Source: Nicotiana tabacum (lineage: Eukaryota; Streptophyta; Magnoliopsida; Solanales; Solanaceae). From it: a stretch of 64,000 nucleotides of DNA. Position 1 is the first letter of the stretch, and every line of letters begins with the position of its first letter. Shown here one piece after another: positions 22,466 through 34,363 of this stretch. The translations under genes were made by a program, and so were the position numbers. The notes under the pieces were generated by a model. It had not been told where the DNA came from. It searched no databases and was given only the letters and a program-made list of their open reading frames with translations. The DNA lies in the NCBI RefSeq assembly GCF_000715075.1, contig NC_134081.1, forward strand, positions 109,790,108 to 109,854,107, in the 5' to 3' direction.

Positions 22466-25400
22466 TGTGAGCACGTGATTTTTGCCCTACATTACTCCTA
22501 CAAAGTTCAAAAATAGATCTTTCTAAATTATTTTTCATTTTTTATAGAATTTTAGGATTTTTTGGTTAATTTTGTTTGCATTTAGTTGCTTATTTAATAT
22601 TTAAAATTATGAAAAATACCAAAAATGTATAAAATATTCATTGCATAGCATATTAGGATATAATTACATTAGTTAATTGTATTATTAAACAAAAATCACA
22701 AAAATGATCGTTTTTACATATTTAGCCTTTAGTTTTAAAATTAGTATTTTTTTTCTTCTTTCATTAGTTCTAAGTTAATTGATTATTTTAACGTTAGAAA
22801 TAGATAATCAATTCAATTATATAAATTAGATTGTTTTAGAACTTAACTTAGGTTTTTAATCAATTTTATTAGGATTTAAAAAATTCAAGAAAAAGAAAAA
22901 AATGTGAAAGGCTGTGTTTGTTTCCTAATTGGGCCAAAACCTTAGCGTTGGCCCAATTTCCCTTTAAACCTAACTCGCCCCAATCCCAGTCCATTCCAGC
23001 CGTCACTTAACCCAAAACGACGTCGTTTTAGTAACGCTAATCCCAGCCGTTCAACCCATCTCATCCAACGGTTGACAACTCCCCTCTCTAATCCCTTATA
23101 TCTGTCAGAGACCCCCCTACAAACCCCTCAGACCCCTCTCACTTTTCCATCTCTCTCACTCAATGAAACCCTAGCCGCCCTCAAATCCCTCACCCCCACT
23201 GGCCGGCGGTCACCGTCCAAACAGCCCCAAATCTTCACCCTATAATCCCCACACTTCCCTAATCCTAAATCCCTTACCAGTTTCCCCAAATAATCATCCA
23301 AACTCCCCGAATTCCAAATCTAAGAAGTCAAGAAAACCTAGTTGTTTTTCTTTTTCGATTCTTTCCAAACTCGGGTTTGTCTTTCGTTATTACCTGCCCA
23401 AATCGACTACCTTCAGAGTCGAAGGGTGATTTCATGCCGCTGATTGGTCACCTCCGCTTGATTGGCCTCAGACCCTTTCTTCTCCCTTCAAAACCTCAAT
23501 GGCTCAGGGTAGTAGCCCCATAGCTTTGAGGTATCGCTTGGTATTCGACTCTTCGGCCAAGCTATGGTCGTTATCGTTACAGGAAGCCATTGTTTCTATC
23601 TTTCGAGCATGAACCAGTGCTCGTGTGACGATATCGACCCCTGCTCGGATTGTTTGAAGCTAGCAGTGATGCCGTTAATGGGTAATACTTCCTTCTGTTC
23701 TTTCATGGTCATTTGGCTTAAGTGTATGGTTTACTCATAGACTGGTGTTTTGGTTGTTTCACATGATATAGCTTAGTTTTAGGTTAATTATAGCATATTT
23801 TAGCTTAGTTTCATTTGTACTTAGCCGATTTTGCAAAAATTATCATTTGAAATGCCTGCTTAATGATGCATCAGTAATGGACTATTGGCATATCTTTTCA
23901 TATGTTTAGCATGTTTAGATTAGGCAGGATTTAAATTCATTTAATTATGTGTTAGGTTTCATAACAATTAGTAATTTGCAAGAATTGGGGGACTAAAAGG
24001 TATACTAAAATCAGAGAATCTTAGGTGTTTGGGCAAGAAGTTTCTATAAGGGACTTAAGTGCAATAAAATAAAAAAACTAGGGATAGTTTCAGAATTAAA
24101 AGATGCTAAAAAAATAGAAAGGGGGACAGCTGTCAAAAGAAAATATCTGAAAAGGGACAGTTGTCCAATTCAGTTGTAAAAGATGCTCTTTTCCCTGAAA
24201 TTTAGGGATGGCATTCTGAAAATTATTCCCTTATCTTTAGGAGCACATGACAGATTTTTCACTCTATATAAAGGACCTCACTCACACATTTTTGGGGAGG
24301 ATTGGACAAAAAGAAAGGACACACACAGAATTCACTCTTTATTTTCAATTTCTGCCCTCATTTCATACGGATTTCTCTTTCAAAAGGCAGTCCGGGACTT
24401 CATTTTAATATAAAATAAAGGTCTAGGATCCACCTGAATCTCTGGTTGCTTTTCTATATTACTGAGATTTCCTGGATTTTTGGTTTTGAGGTTTAAGGCT
24501 ATTGTCCATTATTTTCTGCTGCTGTCTTCTTGCTGCTGCTTTCTTCCAGTTTTCAGAAACTTATTTTCTTTCTTCTCTTTCTTTGCTACTGTTAAGGTAT
24601 GTGCTTGAAAGTTTCAAATAATGTAATTGTTATTTGAATATCACATTGTTTTGAAATTTTTGTTGTTTGTTAGTTATGTGCATGTTGGATGTTCCTCTAT
24701 GTCTGATTGCAAATTTGAGTTTACATTGAAGAAAAAATGGTTGGATAAATCTTCATACATGTTGGTAACATTAGTGATAAAACAATTATCAGTTCTGTAC
24801 TCTGATTTATGACTGCTGAGGTTTGGTTTGCTGTTGTTGGATTCATATCATGTGAAGTTCTGGAAATTTTCTGTTAGATGCTGGCTTAAGAAGTGAGACG
24901 TCAGAAGTGTGGGAGATGAGCTTGGAAATCTGACCAGTGCTTGGCCTGATTTTAAAAGTTTTATCTATTGTAATTATTGAATCCCAGTTAGTATAGTTAC
25001 TAATATGGTTCTTGATACAAAGTTGTAATAACTCATGTCCATTATCAGTGAATGTAGTTATATAGATTCAGTAGATTGATAGTAAATGTTCAAGAAACAC
25101 AGATTATGGAATGCCATCGTATAGCAGTTTAGCACGAGTCCCTCTTGCTCGAAATAGCTTCATCATTCGTAGTTTATTAACAATAGGAGACATGAATGCT
25201 AGTTTGAGAATGACATTGTATAAGTGATTCAATTGGAGCTGGTGTTAAATTGGTTTGAAATACTTTTCGTCTGTGTGACTAGTTATGGGCATAACTAGCC
25301 TTTGTCTAAGGTTGTAATTAATTGGACTCTATGGCTACAAGGTCCAGGCTTCAAGAGGAAGCCAGAAAGTGGAAGGCCTAATATGACTGGGCTTCACATG

Positions 25401-26358
25401 AAAGCCCATCTGGACATCATTCATCTTTGCAGTATTTTGCTTACTGGTTAAGTGACAAACCTTGTTATATATAAAGCTTAATGCTATTGATTTTCACGTT
25501 TAGCCCATGTTTTGCTCATAACCAACCTGCGTACAACCATTCAGTGACTGAAATAATATCAAATTAATCTAATAGAATAACCAATCATACGCTAGTCAAC
25601 CCCATCACTTAATGAAAGGAAAAATCATATAGGAATCTATGAGATGAACTTTATCATATTAGAAGCTTATGCCAAGACTGTTTTGCTTCATATTTTGTTA
25701 ATTTTCACATTTGTAAACTCTTGGCCTTGCGATAATCTTAAACTGGTTTTCGGACAAACAATCTTCGAATATTTTAGTTTTATTTAGGCGTGCATTTAAT
25801 CTACTATCGTAATTGTGTATATGTTCGCGTAATATGATTACGATCCCCAAAATAAATCAAAGTACGCGTTCGCGCAACTTTGGCCAGCAATCTTAATATT
25901 AATAAAGCGGGACTAATTGTGTACACATACGCGTGACATGATTTTAGCACATCGAATAAAACGAATTCACACTCATGTGATCCGTTTCAAAGATAAATCC
26001 ATAAGCGCCATATCTAAAAGCGGTAAAAGGTAAAAATGCATATAGCTTTTAAAACACGTAATTAAACAATTTAATTAAGCCAAGTGTGATTAAAGCGACC
26101 ATGCTAAAACTACGGAATTCGGGAGTGCCTAACACGTTCTTCCGTGTTAACAGAATTTCCTACTCGGTCTTCTTGGTTTTGCAGACTTTAAACAGAGTCA
26201 AATTTCCTCGATTTAGAATTTAAAATAAACCGGTGACTTGGGACACCAAAAATTATCCCAAGTGGCGACTCTGAAATCAATTTACTAATCACATTTCGAA
26301 TAATATTATTTTAATTGGAAAAACACCCTATCCACCTCGGGGAAAAGGAGGTGTGACA
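22466..26358 (+). repeat. Ogre-like 3' LTR, full length
   Basis: 3893 bp, TGTGAGCACG...GGTGTGACA, followed directly by aagat and by the resumed copia-1 frame. It contains the TATA box at 24265-24272. The first ~280 bp have no partner in the 5' LTR. No gene is visible inside. Confidence 0.92.
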
Positions 26359-26363
26359 AAGAT

Positions 26364-27920
26364 GAAGGTGACAAGAACTTAAAACCTGATAGAAAATCTA
26401 CAAGACAAGTTAAGGAGACAATATGGATGAAGAATTATGTCATAACAAAGAAGACAACTGGCTGCACCTATCCCATTTCAAACAACCTGACCTATGATCA
26501 TACTAGTACAGGTTATCAATGCTACTTGGCTAAGTTCTCTCAGCTAATAGAACCCCAGACATTCAAGAAAGCAGTGAAGGACAACAGGTGGATAGAAGCT
26601 ATGAAGCAAGAAGTAAAGGCATTAGAAGACAACAACACATGGGAAATAGTGAACTTACCAGAAGGCAAGAACACTGTTGGATCCAAATAGGTGTACAAGA
26701 TCAAGTTCAAGGCAAATGGAGAAGTGGAGAGATTTAAGATAAGGTTAGTTGCAAAAGGATTCAGCCAAAGGGAAGGTTTGGACTATCATGATACATTCTC
26801 ACCAATGGCAAAAATGGTCACTGTGAGATCTGTCATTTCATTAGTTGCATCAAGAGGTTGGAATCTATTTCAAATGGATGTTTATAATGTATTCTTACAA
26901 GGAGATCTAAATGAGAAAGTGTACATGGAGTTGCCTGAGGGTTTCAGAAGGCAAGGAGAGCAGAAGGTATGCAAATTACTCAAGTCTCTATATGGACTTA
27001 AGCAGCCTCTCGACAGTGGAATATCAAGCTGACTAAAGCTCTATTGAGAGCAGGTTTTAAGCAGAGTCATCATGACTACTCACTATTTACATGAGGGAAT
27101 AGTGATCATTTTGGTATATGTAGATGATCTGCTCAGTACAGGAAGTAGCTCAGTCCTAATCAAGAAAGCTAAAGACATACTACATCAAAATTTTAAAGTG
27201 AAGGATCTAGGAGAGCTCAAATACTTTCTAGGCATTAAAGTTATGAGATCTAAGAATGGAGTGTTGCTGAATCAAATGAAGTGTATATTGGAATTAATAT
27301 CAGAAATGGGGTTAAGTGGAGCTAAGCCTGCAAGTACACCATTGGAAGTAAATTCAAAGTTGACCTCAATGGAGTATGATCAGGCAAATGGAGTTACATG
27401 AGATCCACATCTGCAGAATGCTAGTGCCTATCAGAGAGTAGTGGGAAGGCTTTTATATGTCACCATCACTAGGCCAGACATCAATGATGCAGTGCAGGCA
27501 TTGAGTCAGTTTATGCCAGCGCCAAAAAGGTCTCATTGGGATACTGCCTTAAGGGTTGTAAGATACTTGAAAAATGCTCCGGGACAAGGGATTTTAATGA
27601 GGTCTGATAATGCAGAGACACTCACTTGTTGGTGTGACTCTGACTGGGCTGCATGTCTGAATACTAGGAGATGAGTCACTGGTTATGTCATCAAGTTTGG
27701 AAATTCAATGATCTCTTGGAAGTTGAAGAAATAACAAACTGTTTCAAGGAGTTCAGCTGAGACAGAGTACAGAAGTATGGCAGCCAGCATTGCTGAAGTA
27801 ACCTGGTTACTTGGTTTATTCAAGGAGCTGGGTGTAAGTATAGCTCAACCAGTTACAATCTTCGGTGATAGCAAATTAGCTATTCAACTTGCAGCAAATC
27901 ATGTACTTCACGAAACAAAA
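26364..27920 (+). pseudogene. pol: copia-1 reverse transcriptase and RNase H (second half)
   Basis: The frame resumes right after the target duplication. RT blocks: ALEDNNTWEIVNLPEGK (26618), RLVAKGFSQREGLDYHDTFS (26741), FQMDVYNVFLQGDL (26869), and the active site LVYVDDLLSTG (27110). GELKYFLGIKV and RPDINDAVQAL follow, then RNase H (WCDSDWAA at 27631; SSAETEYRS at 27750; FGDSKLAIQLAAN at 27860). Stops are at 26688, 27398 and 27672. Frameshifts near 27007 and 27090 cancel each other. Homology stops at HVLHETK near 27920, before the conserved end of RNase H. Confidence 0.9.
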
Positions 27921-28809
27921 ATGTGGAAAAAAATGAGCTAATTCTTAACACATTTAACGACAACAAAAAAAAATAAAAAATAGAGGATCAAATCAGCGGT
28001 AGATTGCTTGGGCCTCTGAGATTTTATGTGACGGTGGGACATTACGTTCCTTTGTCTCCCTTTAGCACGATCATCTATAAAAAGTGAAGCATTAAAGAGA
28101 TATATAGTAAAAGAATTTATGTGAAATGTGATATGCTTTAGCATTATACGAGTGTTCTCTAGCTTGCAATTCTAGCTTACGGAGCTAGAATATGAATTGA
28201 AACAAAGCGACGAAAATACAACATAGATGAGAACAAAATATTGTACAGAGGAAAAAAAACAAAAGAGAGAATAAATAAATAAAACGGTTGGTTATTGGAT
28301 GGATGATTTATATCAAGCAACAATACTTCCACTGAGGACCAGAATATATAAAACATATGTGTTTTCCTACTTTATTTATATGATTTGTTGTCTATAAAGC
28401 TTCTTTGGATCCTATTCCACCCACCCCTTTCCATTCTTCCAACTTCTCTATAATTAGTCGCTCTTTGGATTTTTGTCTCAGAAAAAGATCAGGGAAAAAT
28501 GGTGATAGTTTTTGATTGCTAGTTTAAAACAACTATCTTTCTTTATTTTCAACTACTCTGCTTATTCCTTTGTGCAGTGATGATACAATATAAAGTTTCT
28601 ACATAAAGTTTGAGCAAGCATCTCTACTTGGTTTTTGCTTTTCTTGACTAATGCGATTTACACAATTTTTCCTTTTTCACTATTCTATTTTTTCTAAAAA
28701 AAATGCACTCAGGACAAACACTACGTATAAGCCAAATAGAAAGCAAGAATAGAAGAGGAGGAAAATGTTTCCCCGAAATCTCCATACTCTGGCTAATTGT
28801 CCTTACTCT
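27921..28809. other. Intergenic sequence
   Basis: About 890 bp of AT-rich DNA between the truncated end of copia-1 and the copia-3 LTR. I see no gene, LTR or tandem repeat in it. Confidence 0.6.
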
Positions 28810-29545
28810 TGTTAGAATAGGATTAGTATTATACTTACGCTGGTATTTATTTACACTGCATTAGAGAGTTGTACAAATATGCTTGTATTCTTGTACAGAG
28901 GACAACTTATAAATACAAAAGCCTTACCCAGTTTACGGTAAGCACAACATTTATACCAATTCTATCATGGTATCAGATACAAGCGGCGATCCTGAGTATT
29001 AATCCCGTCATCGTCCGGTGTTTCTCTCTCCGGCGACTTCGTCTTCCGTTTTCTCCGTTGCTGTTCTTCTTCTTCTACGTTCTCTGCTGCTACGGGCACT
29101 TCGTCGGTTTCGGTTGGCTTCGGTTGTTAACAATTCCTTCTAATTCTTCATCATATTTGCTTCTTCACGTTGACTTTGAAGTGAGGTTTCCTCTATCTAC
29201 ATTTATTCTTTGTGTCCCCATTGACAGTGGACAAACTCTAGCGATTATATCAATTGCATTTAGGTACTGCCACTATTTTCTTGTTATTGATTCGGTGTGA
29301 TTAGTTGGGTAATCTTTTTATTGAAATTATATTCAATTTGCTTTGGTGCTTCCATTACTTTGTTGCAACATGATTCTTCTTGGATTAGCATTATTCTGCT
29401 TTTACATGATGGCATCTGCAATCCCTTTCTCTGTTCATATAAAGGATTTGGTCCCTGAAACATTGCACCAAACTATATATTTGAAAGGGACTAACTTACT
29501 TCAACATGTGTTGGAGATGTATGATCTCTTTGGCCATATTGATGG
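28810..29545 (+). mobile_element. Short-LTR copia fragment (copia-3)
   Basis: A 158-bp LTR (28810-28967, TGTTAGAATAGG...ATTCTATCA) contains a TATA-like ataaatac near 28911. A PBS, tggtatcaga (28968-28977), follows. After a leader, an open frame at 29343-29545 reads like the N-terminal copia gag domain (SVHIKDLVPETLHQTIYL ... MYDLFGHIDG). The sequence stops at 29545 where copia-2's TGTTGAGG end begins, and I do not see it resume after copia-2. It is therefore a 5' remnant. Confidence 0.6.
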
Positions 29546-29753
29546 TGTTGAGGTTTTTTGTTTTTAAGATGAAATAGTTTTAAAATGAGGGTGAATGGAA
29601 AATGGAGGGAAAATGAAATTTTTGAGTAAAATTTTAAGTTTCCCCTCTTGACAATGAGACATTGTCCCATATTGGAAGAGGAAAAGATTTTTGGTGGGTA
29701 TATATATAATTGCTCTTCTTATAGCTCTTAAAGAGTTAAGAAGAAAGCAAGCC
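29546..29753 (+). repeat. copia-2 5' LTR, first ~208 bp
   Basis: Nearly identical to 34921-35127 (...attgctcttctt-tagctctt... ending gaagaaagcaagcc). It includes tatatata at about 29700. It ends where an inverted RT fragment starts, so U5 is missing from its expected place. Confidence 0.85.
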
Positions 29754-30006
29754 TTACCTGGAACCACAAACCCTTCAGGTTGTTCCATGTAAATTTCTTC
29801 CTCCAACTCTCCATTTAAGAAGGTCGTCTTAATATCCATTTGATGAATTTCAAGACCATACACTGCAGCTAATGCTACTAACATCCGTATGGACGTAATT
29901 CTTGTAACTGGAGAGTATGTATCAAAATAGTCTAGACCTTCTCGTTGTCTATACCCTTTGACTATGAGTCTTGCCTTGAATTTATCAATAGTGCCATCAT
30001 CTTTCG
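29754..30006 (-). pseudogene. Inverted RT fragment inside copia-2 5' end
   Basis: The reverse complement of this segment matches 32967-33219 of copia-2's RT with few differences. It encodes the block MLVALAAVYGLEIHQMD through GFVVPGK. It carries its own substitutions (for example TTFLN instead of TAFLN), so it may come from a sister copy. The bases after it (30007-30437) are leader sequence without a gene. Confidence 0.85.
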
Positions 30007-30437
30007 TTCTACTCCTTCGTTCTGCATTGTTTTAACTTCAAACAAACTACACCAGTGTGTGATTCGTTCTATCCTGGGAGGAAATAATCAATTACCTTGG
30101 GTACTAGGAGGGGATTAAATTCCTTAAGGAAACACTGTGAATTCAGTGGGCTCGAATTAATTACTGTTTCATTACGATAACTTATATTTTGCAGAATTAT
30201 TATTTACAAATACAGCAATATTGGCGGGACTAACAATCTTAAGGAATTTAATATTTATTTCTGTATTTGTGTTATTCTTATTATTCTGCAAACTAAAACC
30301 TTTGTGGTTTTGTGTACTCCCGTTTTGGAGAGTAAAGCCTTCGTGGCGTATTGTTGGAGATTAAAATCTACGTGATTTTTACTCCAGTTTGAAAACGTGT
30401 ATTAAACGTTTGTTTGTGTCATTCTTTTACAGAAAAA

Positions 30438-31670
30438 ATGACGACTGAAAGCGAAAACCAAGCTGTTTCGATGGTGACTGCCAACGCATCGACAAGCCGA
30501 ACACCGGCGTTGGCACCGGCAAAAAAATCCGAAAAATTTTTCGGGATTGATTTCAAGCGCTGGCAGCAGAAGATGTTCTTCTACTTAACTACGTTATGTC
30601 TACAGAAGTTCATCAAGGAAGATGTTCCTGATCTGCCAGATAAAACTCCAGAGAATGAACGCTTTATCGTGATTGAAGCGTGGAAGCATTCTGATTTTTT
30701 ATGCAAGAATTATATTCTTAGCGGACTGGATGATAATCTGTATAATGTATACAGTGGCGTGGAGACGTCAAAAGAATTGTGGAATGCGCTTGAAAAGAAA
30801 TATAAAACTGAAGATGCCGGGATGAAGAAATTCGTTGCCGCAAAATTTTTGGACTACAAAATGGTAGATAGCAAGTCTGTTATTACCCAAGTCCAGGAAT
30901 TGCAAGTGATTATTCATGATCTACTTGCTAAAGGTCTTGTCATCAATGAAGCATTCCAAGTAGCAGCAATGATTCAGAAGTTGCTTCCATTGTGGAAGGA
31001 CTTCAAAAATTATTTGAAACACAAACGAAAGGAAATGTCCCTTGAAGATCTCATTGTTCGGTTGAGAATCGAAGAGGACAATAAAGCTGCTGAAAGGAGA
31101 GGCCGTGGAAATTCAACAATAATGGGAGCAAATATTGTTGAAGATAACAAAAAGAGGAAGAAGGCTTCTGGTCCGAAATACAACCCAAGCAAGAAGCGGT
31201 TCAGTGGAAACTGCTACAACTGTGGGAAAAACGGACACAAATCTACGGAGTGTCGTGCTCCGAAGAAAGACAAAAAAAGGGGTCAAGCAAACATGGTAGT
31301 AAATCATGATGATGTTGATAACTTGTGTGCCATGCTTTCTGAATGTAACTTGGTGGGAAATCCTAAACTGTGGTGGTTTGATTCAGGAGCCACTCGCCAT
31401 GTTTGTGCAGTTAGAGAAGCTTTTGCTACTTATGCTCCTGCTGGACCCGGAGAGACAGTTTATATGAGAAATGCTTCAACAGCAAAAGTTGAAGGATATG
31501 GGAAGATATTTCTGAAAATGACTTCTGGCAAGGTCATGACTTTGAACAATGTCCTTCATGTTCCCGAAATGAGAAAGAATTTAGTCTCTACTGGACTTCT
31601 TGTTAAGCACGGTTTTAAGTGCATTTTTGTGTCTGACAAGGTTGTCATAAGTAAGATGAAATATTTGTAG
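30438..31670 (+). pseudogene. gag-pol: copia-2 gag and protease
   Basis: Start ATG 30438 (MTTESENQA) is preferred over an upstream in-frame ATG at 30414, because the conserved family protein begins here. The capsid region has FFGIDFKRWQQKMFFYLTT. The zinc knuckle CYNCGKNGHKSTEC (C-x2-C-x4-H-x4-C) is near 31212-31253. The protease motif WWFDSGATRHVC, with an intact D-S-G, is near 31371-31406. The frame is open for over 400 codons and then breaks at about 31658 by loss of one base, giving the stop at 31668. This is the best-preserved retroelement ORF in the window. Confidence 0.9.
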
Positions 31671-32900
31671 GAAAAGGTTACCTCACCGAGGGCCTTTTCA
31701 ATCTGAATGTAATGGTTGTGGAAAACAATAATAATATTTCAGCTTCTTCTTACTTACTTGAGTCAAATGATTTATGGCATGTACGTTTGGGTCATGTCAA
31801 TTATAAAACCTTGCGAAAAATGATTAACTTGGAAGTACTGCCTAAGTTTGAATGCGAAAAATCAAAATGTCAAACATGTGTGGAATCTAAGTATGTTAAA
31901 CATCCTTATAAGTCAGTTGAAAGGAATTCAAATCCTTTAGACTTAATTCACACAGATATTTGTGACATGAAGTCAATACCATCTCGCGGTGGAAAGAAGT
32001 ATTTCATAACTTTTATTGACGATGGTACTCGATATTGCTATGTTTACTTACTGAATAGTAAAGATGAAGCAATAGACGCATTCAGACAATACAAAAATGA
32101 AGTTGAAACGCAACTTAACAAGAAAGTAAAAAATGATAAGAAGTGATATGGGTGGTGAATATGAATCTCCTTTTGAAGAAATATGTTTAGAATATGAAAT
32201 TATTCATCAAACAATAGCTCCTTACATGCCCCAATCTAATGGGATTGCGGAAAGAAAGAATCGCACCTTAAAGGAGATGATGAACGCGTTGTTGATAAGT
32301 TCTGGGTTGCCACAAAACTTGTGGGGGGAAGCCATTCTTACGGCTAATCGAATATTAAATCGAGTTCCCCATAGCAAAACACAATCCATTCCATATGAAA
32401 AATGGAAAGGAAGGAAGCCCAACTTGAATTATTTTAAAGTGTGGGGGTGTTTGGCAAAAGTGCAAGTTTCTAAACCCAAAAGGGTAAAGATAGGACCGAA
32501 AACCATTGATTGTGTTTTCATAGGATATGCGGCAAATAGTAAAGCATATCGATTTCTGGTTCATAAATCAGAAAATCCCGACATTCATAATAATACGGTT
32601 ATAGAATCAAATAATGCTGAGTTTTTTGAAAATATATATCCGTATAAAAAGGAATATGAGTCATTTGGTGAAGGATCTAAACGACCTTGGGAAGAAACAA
32701 AAGAAAGTACATATAATCAGGAGGATCCAAGACGTAGTAAACGTCAAAGAACTTCTACTTCATTTGGACCAGATTTTGTAACTTTCTTATTGGAGAATGA
32801 GCCTCAAACATTTAAAGAAGCTATGACTTCTTCGGAATCATTGTTTTGGAAAGAGGCAGTCAATAGTGAAATAGAATCCATATTGAACAACCATAAATGA
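31671..32900 (+). pseudogene. pol: copia-2 integrase
   Basis: Gag-pre-integrase zinc region: LWHVRLGHVNYKTLRKM and CEKSKCQTCVESKY (31770-31900). Catalytic core: D (LIHTDICDMKS, 31945), D (MIRSDMGGEYE, 32136), E (NGIAERKNRTL, 32238). A one-base gain in an A-run near 32125-32132 shifts the frame between the first and second catalytic Asp. The C-terminal linker is rich in charged residues (DPRRSKRQRTS). The ORF closes at TGA 32898, where TGG is expected. Confidence 0.88.
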
Positions 32901-34363
32901 GAATTGGTTGATCTTCCTCCTGGAAATAAACCTTTGGGTTCTAAATAGATTTTTAAGAGAAAAATCAAAGATGATGGCACTATTGATAAATTCAAGGCAA
33001 GACTCGTAGTCAAAGGGTATAGACAACGAGAAGGTATAGACTACTTTGATACATACTCTCCAGTTACAAGAATTACATCCATACGGATGTTAGTAGCATT
33101 AGCTGCAGTGTATGGTCTTGAAATTCATCAAATGGATGTTAAGACAGCCTTCTTAAATGGAGAGTTGGAGGAAGAAATTTACATTGAACAACCTGAAGGG
33201 TTTGTGGTTCCAGGTAAAGAAAAGAAGGTATGTAGACTTGTTAAGTCTCTTTACGGACTAAAACAAGCACCCAAACAATGGCATGCGAAATTTGACCAAA
33301 CAATGTTGTCAAATGGTTTTAAGATAAATGAATGTGATAAATGTGTGTACATTAAAAATATTCCAAATCACATAGTCATTGTTTGCCTATATGTGGATGA
33401 TATGCTGATAATGAGTAATGACATTGCCAACATAAATGCTACTAAGCGTATGCTCAATCGCAAATTTGATATGAAAGACTTGGGAGTTGCTGATTTAATT
33501 CTGGGAATTAAGATCCATAAGACTCCTCAAGGTCTGGCATTGTCACAATCTCATTATATTAAGACAGTACTTGAAAAATTCAAGCACTTGGGCTTTAAAA
33601 TTGCAAAGAGTCCAATTGACGTGAATCTTGCATTAGCAAAGAATAAAGGCCAAAGTATATCATAATTGGATTATGCTCGTGTGTTGGGATACTTAATGTA
33701 TATCATGAATTGTACACGACCAGATATAGCTTGTGCTATAAGTAAACTGAGTCGATATACGAGCAATCCAGGCCAATCTCATTGGATGGCAATGAAACGA
33801 GTTTTGGGATATTTAGAACATACCCAGAACTTTGACTTGCACTACAGTAAATTTCCTGCGGTGATTGAGGGATACTGTGATGCAAATTGGATCACCGGTT
33901 CAACTGATTCTAAGTCCACGAGTGGATATGTATTCACTATTGGTGGAGGAGCGGTATCTTGGAAGTCGTCCAAACAAACATGTATTGCCCGCTCTACAAT
34001 GAAGGCTGAATTCATAGCCTTAGATAAAGCCGGTGAAGAAGCTGAATGGCTCCGGAATTTCTTGGAAGACATTCCATTTTGGCCCAAACCGTTGGCACCA
34101 ATATACATACATTGTGATAGTCAAGCGGCAATTGGAAGGGCTGGGAGCGTTATGTATAACGGTAAATCTCGTCATATACGACGAAGACATAAAACCGTTA
34201 GGCAATTACTCTCTAGAGGAATTATCACGATTGACTATGTAAAGTCAAGTGATAATGTGTCGGATCCACTTACAAAAGGCCTAACTAGAGAGGTAGTTGA
34301 GAAATCATCAAGGGGAATGGGGCTATGGCCGAGAACAAGTCATTGTGGCGGTAACTCTACCTA
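32901..34363 (+). pseudogene. pol: copia-2 reverse transcriptase and RNase H
   Basis: RT: ELVDLPPGNKPLGSK (32901), KARLVVKGYRQREGIDYFD (32995), LEIHQMDVKTAFLNGELEEE (33117), catalytic LYVDDMLIMS (33387), KDLGVADLILGIKI (33477). A stop at 33663 follows, then RNase H with [11 protein letters not shown] (33870), [13 protein letters not shown] (33995) and [12 protein letters not shown] (34110). Stops are at 32898, 32946 and 33663, each one transition from W, W and Q. RNase H ends near 34363 after a family-typical tail. Confidence 0.9.

Larger units (their letters stand above)
4213..26358 (+). mobile_element. Ty3/gypsy Tat/Ogre-like retrotransposon nested in copia-1
   Basis: About 22.1 kb, flanked by the direct repeat aagat at 4208-4212 and 26359-26363. 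Removing the element and one repeat copy leaves the copia-1 frame open across the site. Order: 5' LTR, PBS, ORF1, gag, protease, intron, RT-RNase H, second RNase H, integrase, long 3' UTR with tandem arrays, PPT, 3' LTR. Very long LTRs, an extra ORF before gag, dual RNase H and an intron between protease and RT are the published hallmarks of Ogre-type Tat elements. At least a dozen in-frame stops show it is dead. The 5' LTR lacks the first ~280 bp present in the 3' LTR. Confidence 0.93.
1017..27920 (+). mobile_element. Ty1/copia retrotransposon (copia-1), interrupted and 3'-truncated
   Basis: Copia order is seen: 5' LTR, PBS, gag, protease, integrase, then RT and RNase H. The element is split at 4212 by a gypsy element, and its reading frame resumes at 26364 after one copy of the 5-bp duplication aagat. 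The 3' part ends abruptly near 27920 inside RNase H, with no PPT or 3' LTR found afterwards, so the element is truncated. Integrase before RT is what makes it copia rather than gypsy. Numerous stops, a T-run frameshift near 3312-3320 and two compensating frameshifts near 27007 and 27090 make it inactive. Confidence 0.9.

Noticed and set aside
28869..29300. 143-codon plus-strand open frame
   Set aside because: It starts inside the copia-3 LTR and crosses the PBS, so it is not a real protein start. The gag-like frame begins later.
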